A stretch of 64,000 nucleotides of DNA from Pyricularia pennisetigena (Eukaryota; Ascomycota; Sordariomycetes; Magnaporthales; Pyriculariaceae). Where the stretch lies: positions 1,647,874-1,711,873 of the forward strand of contig NW_021940919.1 in NCBI RefSeq assembly GCF_004337985.1, written 5' to 3'. The position numbers and the translations under genes were made by a program. The notes beneath the pieces were generated by a model. The model worked only from the letters and a program-made list of their open reading frames with translations, was not told the origin of the DNA and made no database searches. Position 1 is the first letter of the stretch. Each line of letters opens with the position of its first letter. Below are positions 58,121 through 64,000 of this stretch, one piece after another.

Positions 58121-58941
58121 ACTTATAAGCCCGGAAAGGTTCTAATTTATGCACCAAAATGCATTTTACACCGGTGGAAAACTTGAAATTTAGGCTTTAT
58201 TTTGGTTATTATCGGATCTTTACAGCACTTATATTGACGGAAATATTCCTTTTTTCATACAAAATTCTTGATTTTAAACACTAATTCAGCAATCAACCCC
58301 GTATATTTACAATGGGGATCGTTAAAAATTAACGTTCGACTTAGGCCCTTTCAAGTATTGCAGCGATCCCTTACATTGCAATTCCAAAATTTTTAGTATG
58401 GTTTTTGTGGATCGTGCACGCTATTGTAATTAACTTAAATCTTAGTAAGGTTTAGGTTAGCGAGTTCAGGCCAAAAACCCCTGTATTCGTTCGCTCATAA
58501 CCCACAAAATTTTTTAATGCGTTTAATAAGGTTTATAATAACCCATAAACCCATTAAATCCTAATGCGATTAATAGGGTTTACAATAGCTTATAAACCCA
58601 TTAGCGGAATTACGTTAATAGTTCGTTACCCTGCACGATATTTTGCAATTTACCTTGCACCCATTTAACGGATCGAATTCGTTACGTGCACCTGGATTGG
58701 TACAAATACCAAAACACCCATTAATTGCGGACTTTAGTGATTTTCACCCTGTGTTTTAGTGGATTTTAACCATTAAAAAAAGCAATTAACCCTGTAATTG
58801 GCAATTACAAGCCTATATCCGTTAAAAGGCAAACGGTATAGCAAATCGTAAGTTAAATAAGGTATTTACCCTTAAACGATTAGGTTAATTATTAATAATT
58901 ATAAATTAGCGAGTAATAATTATAATTTGGGTTACCTTACA
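58121..58941 (+). other. C3 untranslated leader
   Basis: It matches 30512-31274 inverted. The bases after the LTR (ACTTATAAGCCCGGAAAGGT) agree with C2 at most positions and mark the primer-binding region. No coding potential. Confidence 0.7.
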
Positions 58942-60716
58942 ATGGAAAACAGCCCTATATCGGGCTTTCCAGGCCCAATTCCCACAAATAAAGGGCTTAA
59001 ACCCAGCTTACACGAAATTTTAACCGCTAAATTACAGGCCTAAAACCTGCAATTAAAAACGTTAATTACGCAAATGGATTAATTTTAAAGGATAATTTAA
59101 CAATTAATTACCCTAACACCTTTGAAAGGCGGTGATTCCACTAATTTTGATAGTAACTCGGAAATTAAACCCGCTACCGTACCCCCTAATCCACGAGGTG
59201 ACCTAATTTTAGGTGATGGGATAGGTAAAGAACTATCGAAACGGGTATTATTCTTCCCCGAAAATTGTAAATTAATAAGGGCTAACAATTACGATTTGTG
59301 GAAATAGGCGTTAATACTACACTTTAAATTGATAAAAGCTGCGGGATTTATTTCCAACCTTAAAATTGGCTATACTTTTCCGGAATACGAGCATTTAGTT
59401 TTGTTTTTATTTATAAAAAAAGTTTAGCCAAAAAACCTTTAAAATCCATTGCATGGTATTCCAACCCCGTAAAGCCTTATAAAGCCCTAAAAAATTGCTA
59501 TTCCGTTGGACGCGAAATCAGTCGAAATTTGTTATATCGGGAATTCCACGCTTTAAATTTTTCGAAATTTCAAAAATCGATACCTGAATTTAACAGCCGT
59601 TTTAATTTATTGGTAATTAAATTAGCGAATACGAGCGTGCAACTTAACCCCGAAAATGTACGAAATTAATACCTTCGGACCCTGGAAAAAATATTCCCTA
59701 TTTGGACCGAACGCCAACGCAATACCCAACGGGCTTTGCAGGCTATAGGCCAAAATTCGGAAAAGTTAAATTTGCAGTACCTTGTGGCGGACCTCATATC
59801 CGAAAATTCGATTTCAAGCTCTATAACGGCTAAAGCTGCTCATTATAGATTTGAATGTAAAAAGTCGGGTATAAAAACGCTAAAAAGGCGCTAAATAGGA
59901 AAATAATGGGTGAGAAACCAGTTCTAAATCACGAAAAAAGGGTACTACAAACTCTAATTCGGATTCTGCTTTTGCAAAAGATATTAAATCCTCCAATTCC
60001 AGCGAATTAACCGCTGGACCGTCCATAATTTCTATAAATTCTAAACTATTTACGCGTTCGATTTCAGGTAACGTTAACGAATGCGCAGCGTATAACCCCC
60101 TGGAACAAAAGGTTAATTCCGCTATTAGCGGAATTATAAAACTACGTTCGGATTCGGATTCGGAAACCAATGGCGGTAAAACGTTAAAACCACACGCTTT
60201 AAGAGCTAATTTTAGGGTTAAAACGAAACCTGGACGCGGCGTAAAAGGGACCCCTAAACCTTGGAAACTAGGTTACGCTATCCTGTATAATACAGATAAC
60301 ACGCACCATATTTTTGCAAATAAGCAATTTTTTACCGATTATACCCCCGGCTTTACAGTTGAAATCGGTACAAAAGGTGGCCCTATCAAGCTTGTAAGCA
60401 CCGGAAGTAAAAAATATAGGTCCGTTACGGCCAAAAAGCTGACGAATTGAGAAATATTACGTTAAATAACGTTCTATATATCCCCTCGTTTGGAATAAAT
60501 ATCGTTAGTGGCTTTATATATTATAATACAGGGGACGTAATATTAGAAAGTGCCTTGTACGATAAAAATTGCAAAGCGTGGGCACGTTTAAATACCGTTA
60601 AATATTCGTTTTATTTAAAGGTTAGACGTTGCGATATTTTTATTCGAAATAACGTTATGGCGAATTACGCCTATATAATAGGTAGATATAACACCGTCTT
60701 TAACAAGGCTTTCTAA
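58942..60716 (+). pseudogene. copia gag, protease and GAG-pre-integrase relic (C3)
   Basis: The frame starts MENSPISGFPGPIPTNKGL. Broken gag text includes KRVLFFPENCKLIRANNYDLW (59122-59307), where NYDLW resembles the W-x-x-W-type start of copia gag (N-Y-x-x-W). The protease region near 60270-60400 retains NTHHIFANKQFFTDYTPGF. The open piece 60447-60716 (89 aa: NVLYIPSFGINIVSGFIYYN, KAWARLNTVKYSFYLKV) is the GAG-pre-integrase part and is the best copy of it here. Confidence 0.87.
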
Positions 60717-62115
60717 GGGGTTATAAAAGGCTGCGCAGCCCCGTTAAAAATAAAACTAAATAATATAAACCCCGAATATCACGAGGATTATAAAATTTAC
60801 ACCGATTGGGACCCGGAAAAAAATACGGTAACGGAAAAACTAAATCCCTGACAAAATACGGAAATAGCCGTAAATTCACCTATAACGTAGAAATTTAGCG
60901 GTAAAACCCCTGAAAATCCACGTCAAATTGGGCCCCGTAGGCCCGGCACACCGTTAAATTACCCTTTTATATAACCTAATACAAAAGGGACTATTTCCGA
61001 AAAAGGGGTTTCCCACACAAGAAATCCGTTGTCGAAACCTCCATTATTATCGTATTTAAAACACGCCCCTGTAAATTACCTTTTTTTACGGTTAAAACGA
61101 ACTACGGACGGCTGGTTAACCTTTAAAGGAGACGGAATTACAGGTTATTGTAACGAAATCCAGGCTTAAAAAACCCTGTTATGGCACAAGCGTTTGGGGC
61201 ATATAAGGTTAACATTGCTAAAAAAACCGCTAAAATTACAAAAAAATTTACCTAATTTTGACAAAATTAGGGCAATTACCTATATTGCTTACCTTAAAGC
61301 CATTTTTGTTAGGCGTATAAATAAAGTCGCACTTTTTACACCCTTTATTATTTTCGATTTTATGAAGGGTGATATAATGATTTTAAAACCTAATCTTTAC
61401 AATAAAAAACGCGTATTTTTGTTATTAATGGACCGAAAATCAGGTTTTGGGTGGTCGATCCTATTACGAAATAAAGCCGGACCTACGGTTTTAGTGGTTA
61501 TTAAAGGCTTTTTTAGGGTTTTAAAGGCTACGCGCGGGCGTTACCCCCTGCATTTTCATTTCGATGGGGGGTACAAGGTTAATTTAAACCTTTAAAATTG
61601 GTTTATAAGCAAAAATATTAATTTCAGCCTTTCGAATCCCTATAACTACGGCCAAAATGGATTAACGGAATGGTCCGTTAGGCTTATTCTGGATAAATTT
61701 TGGTTTACTATTATAGCGGCGGGTTTACCATTCTATTTATAAAATTGTTTACTATTTGCCGTAATTAATTTAATTAACCGTACAACGGTAATTAATAAGG
61801 ATGTAACACCCTACCAGGAATTTTATTCCGAAATCCAATTTGGATTACCGTAAAGCCCAGTTTAGGGTATTTTCGGGTTATTGGTACCAAATATTAGGCT
61901 ATTATACCGTTGGAAAAACGCCAAAAATCTAATAAACTGGTTCCCCGTACCGAAACGGTAAAATTTCTAACCCATTTATCAAATTTTACAACGTTGGTTT
62001 ACGCACCCATTAAACGGGCCGTATATAAAACCTTAACCGTAAAAATTATAAAGGGTATGACCGCTAAAATTTTAGCTGTTCCAGGGAGAACGTTACAGAT
62101 TTTAAAGGGGGAAAA
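60717..62115 (+). pseudogene. copia linker and integrase relic (C3)
   Basis: The open piece 61194-61595 has MDRKSGFGW (first Asp) and FHFDGGYK (second Asp intact). The Glu region near 61665 reads NGLTEWSV, so all three acidic residues survive, but stops separate them. The piece 61910-62185 starts EKRQKSNKLVPRTE, and its last ~25 residues are translated from the inserted gypsy LTR. Confidence 0.87.
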
Positions 62116-62260
62116 TGTTATGGATTCGTGCCTAAGGCACGTATTACGTAATAAGATACAAGAGCGGGTCAGGGACAATATATAAAGGGAAGGACATTAC
62201 CACGACCCGGACATACACCTTTTCCTCCCTTTTCCCCCAACGTTAATAATAATACCAACA
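62116..62260 (+). mobile_element. probable 5' LTR of a Ty3/gypsy element
   Basis: 145 bp from TGTTATGGATTCGTGCC to AATAATACCAACA, with TGTT/AACA ends, a hairpin (CGTGCCTAAGGCACG), a TATA-like ATATATAAAGG near 62178 and a pyrimidine tract CTCCCTTTTCCCCC. It starts exactly where copia homology ends. The partner LTR is outside the window, so the right edge is provisional. Confidence 0.55.
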
Positions 62261-64000
62261 AGGATATTTAACGGTCTTAAGGCCGTTGGCTTACCTTATA
62301 ATATTTACTAACGCTTAAATTTAAACACAATAATAGCCAACCTAAGGCCAGGCCCGGGAAGGGAAATTTACAATTTTTACCAAAATTTGGTCGCGAATAT
62401 CGCGATATTGGAGGAACGCATCGTTTAAATGCAATTATATTTTTTAAACGCAAACGCGATCGCGCAAAAATAACGCCCCAAAAAGAAACCCTTACGTAAC
62501 CCCCCACTATACGACGGCGTACCGGTTGCGTTCACAATTTGGAAATAAATTATTTCGTACAAATTAATACGCGACGCGGAATTTATCGGAAATTAGCGCG
62601 ATTAATTTAAATACGTATAATTTAACTTTATTATTATAATATAAAATATCGTCCGTTCTTTTTACGAAATAAAGGGTACGGGAAAGGGGTATAACCACGA
62701 AAATTTTATCGAATATTTGGGACGCACGTACGACGACCTTTATAAAAAGGCTTAAACCTTCGCCGAACTGGAAATATTCCGAATACGATACGGCGAATCG
62801 TTCGTATATTTCCTTACCAAATTCGAACGCCTTTTTACTGCGGCCGGGGGTTTCGAATAATTAAACGAAATACGGGCCAATTATTTGCGTTTCCGGGTCG
62901 TTAACCGGATAAAGGAGGCGTCGGTAAAAAAGGGTATTATTTCCAATTTTTATTACGGATTTATCGCTATATACCGCCATATTGCCCAGGATTTGGAGGC
63001 CATCGATTTGGATAAACGTTTCGGCCAAAAACGGAACGCCCCCCTTCCAAATTCCTTATAAATAGGTTTAAAAAATATAATAATAACGGGCGTATTAGCG
63101 ATAAAAGTTAACCGAAACCGTTATAATATTAGTAAAAAGCGAGGAAAGCGTCGATTAAATGGAAATAAAAGGAAAAATAAAACCTTATAGGTATCCGTTT
63201 AAAAATTCCAGCGACGCCGTAAAACGGGGGCCTACCTCCGTTGCGGATCCACCTCCTATTACGCCCAAAATTGCTAATTCGCACCGGTTATACGTCCGAC
63301 GCCAAACGACCCCAAAAAGGGAAAAAATTAATTTTAGGCCATAATTTTAACCCAGGGGAAAACCGACGCGACGGGCCCGGATTACCCTATAATACGCCAG
63401 TACATATAAATTGGAAAAAACAGTTAAAAAAAATATAAATTGTAATGGATGGGCAATTAATTTTTATCCCGGTTTTAATTAATTTGACGAAATTTATTAT
63501 TATATAAATGGATTTAAAGTGCGAATGTTACGCGGTTATAAACAAAAATTGTGCCGAAAAATTGGGAATAATAAAAGTTTTTTTACTATAAATCCGCCGG
63601 TTGGGCACGGTAACGGGACGAATACGAACCAATATACGGGAAATAAGTAATTGCGACGTAAATATCGACGGTTGGTCCGCGCCGATATCCTTTTATATAA
63701 TTCCGGGATAAACGTAAAACCTATTTTTGGGACTTTTTTGGATAATCCACCGGAAAATAGTATTTAACCCAAACCAGGGAAAGTTAAAAATAAAGTCCGT
63801 TAAAAGGTTATTCGTGCAAAAGCTGTCCCTACGTCCGAAAAGCGGGAAACCCACGGTGGTTATGGGCAACGTGTTCCTGGCCACGGCCCGAAAAGCAAAA
63901 AAAATACGAACGAACAAATGGAATTCGCTTTTATTTCGTTACGAAATATAACCCGGGTCCTAATTTTAACGGCGGTAAATAAAAATAACGCAGGACCCCC
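62261..64000 (+). pseudogene. Ty3/gypsy gag and protease relic, continues past the window
   Basis: The gag matrix/capsid part reads FIEYLGRTYDDLYKKA, FAELEIFRIRYGESFVYFLT and KFERLFTAAGGF (62700-62860), typical retrotransposon gag. A zinc knuckle of C-x2-C-x4-H-x4-C spacing stands at 63230-63274 as YLRCGSTSYYAQNC, with the first Cys and the His both Tyr (TGC to TAC, CAC to TAC). The retropepsin region follows near 63500-63570 (CECYAVINKNCAEKLGII), with the D-T/S-G triad degraded. The sequence then continues through QMEFAFISLRNI near 63920. Reverse transcriptase is not reached. Confidence 0.75.

Larger units (their letters stand above)
57552..62115 (+). mobile_element. Ty1/copia retrotransposon C3, truncated by a gypsy insertion
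   Basis: 5' LTR, leader, gag, protease and integrase are present and collinear with C1 and C2. Homology stops after AGGGGGAAAA at 62115, in the integrase tether, where a new LTR-like sequence begins. RT and RNase H would lie beyond the gypsy element. Confidence 0.92.

Noticed and set aside
63693..63917. Minus-strand 74-aa frame over the gypsy relic
   Set aside because: It is antisense to the plus-strand gag-pol text and has no recognisable feature.
1..64000. Telomere or subtelomere repeat array (TTAGGG)n
   Set aside because: Single TTAGGG or CCCTAA words occur but no array. A subtelomeric setting is suggested only by the RecQ type.
1..64000. CRISPR arrays, operons or bacterial origin
   Set aside because: No regularly spaced direct repeats with unique spacers, no Shine-Dalgarno-led gene chains, and all recognisable elements are eukaryotic.

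Overview
The window looks like a gene-poor, AT-rich, repeat-packed chromosome segment of a filamentous ascomycete. Three things point that way. Almost every reading frame with homology is broken by TAA/TAG where CAA, CAG or TGG is expected, and D-to-N, E-to-K, H-to-Y and C-to-Y changes are common; this C-to-T/G-to-A pattern is the signature of repeat-induced point mutation (RIP). The mobile elements are Ty1/copia and Ty3/gypsy LTR retrotransposons with 5-bp target duplications. The larger gene fossils (DUF6589-like, SNF2, telomere-linked-type RecQ) are families abundant in fungi. No species is inferred, and no rRNA, convincing functional tRNA, CRISPR array or telomere-repeat array was seen.

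Layout. 1-6347: 3' part of a RIPed copia element (C1, +), with a 558-bp solo LTR inside it flanked by 5-bp duplications. 6348-9735: AT-rich DNA with two unrecognised broken coding relics. 9736-16723: a mosaic of inverted AT-rich arms (fold-back units built of ~345-bp tandem monomers) separated by short ~130-150 bp cassettes (E1, E2) and ~170-200 bp spacers (S1, S2). 16724-52130: a ~13.6-kb module present twice in tandem. Each copy carries a DUF6589-like gene (+), a very large SNF2-helicase gene (-) and a RecQ-like helicase gene (-), all RIPed. Copy 1 is split inside its SNF2 gene by a complete 8215-bp copia element (C2, -; 23621-31835; TSD AGATT). C2 in turn carries a 595-bp insertion in one LTR (23805-24399; TSD TCTCC) that looks un-RIPed and contains a tRNA-like Pol III promoter. 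Copy 2 preserves the empty site. 52131-57551: more fold-back pieces, E1/E2 cassettes and truncated copia LTRs, enclosing an apparently intact 172-aa gene for a small secreted protein (54968-55486). 57552-62115: third copia copy (C3, +), cut off by the start of a Ty3/gypsy element (62116-64000) that runs off the window.

The insertion order can be read directly: helicase module, then copia C2, then the 595-bp element; likewise fold-back unit, then copia C3, then gypsy. The most likely candidate for a new system is the tandem DUF6589/SNF2/RecQ module, which resembles a large transposon or a subtelomeric Y'-like unit. The secreted-protein gene is the only clearly intact, non-RIPed coding sequence.
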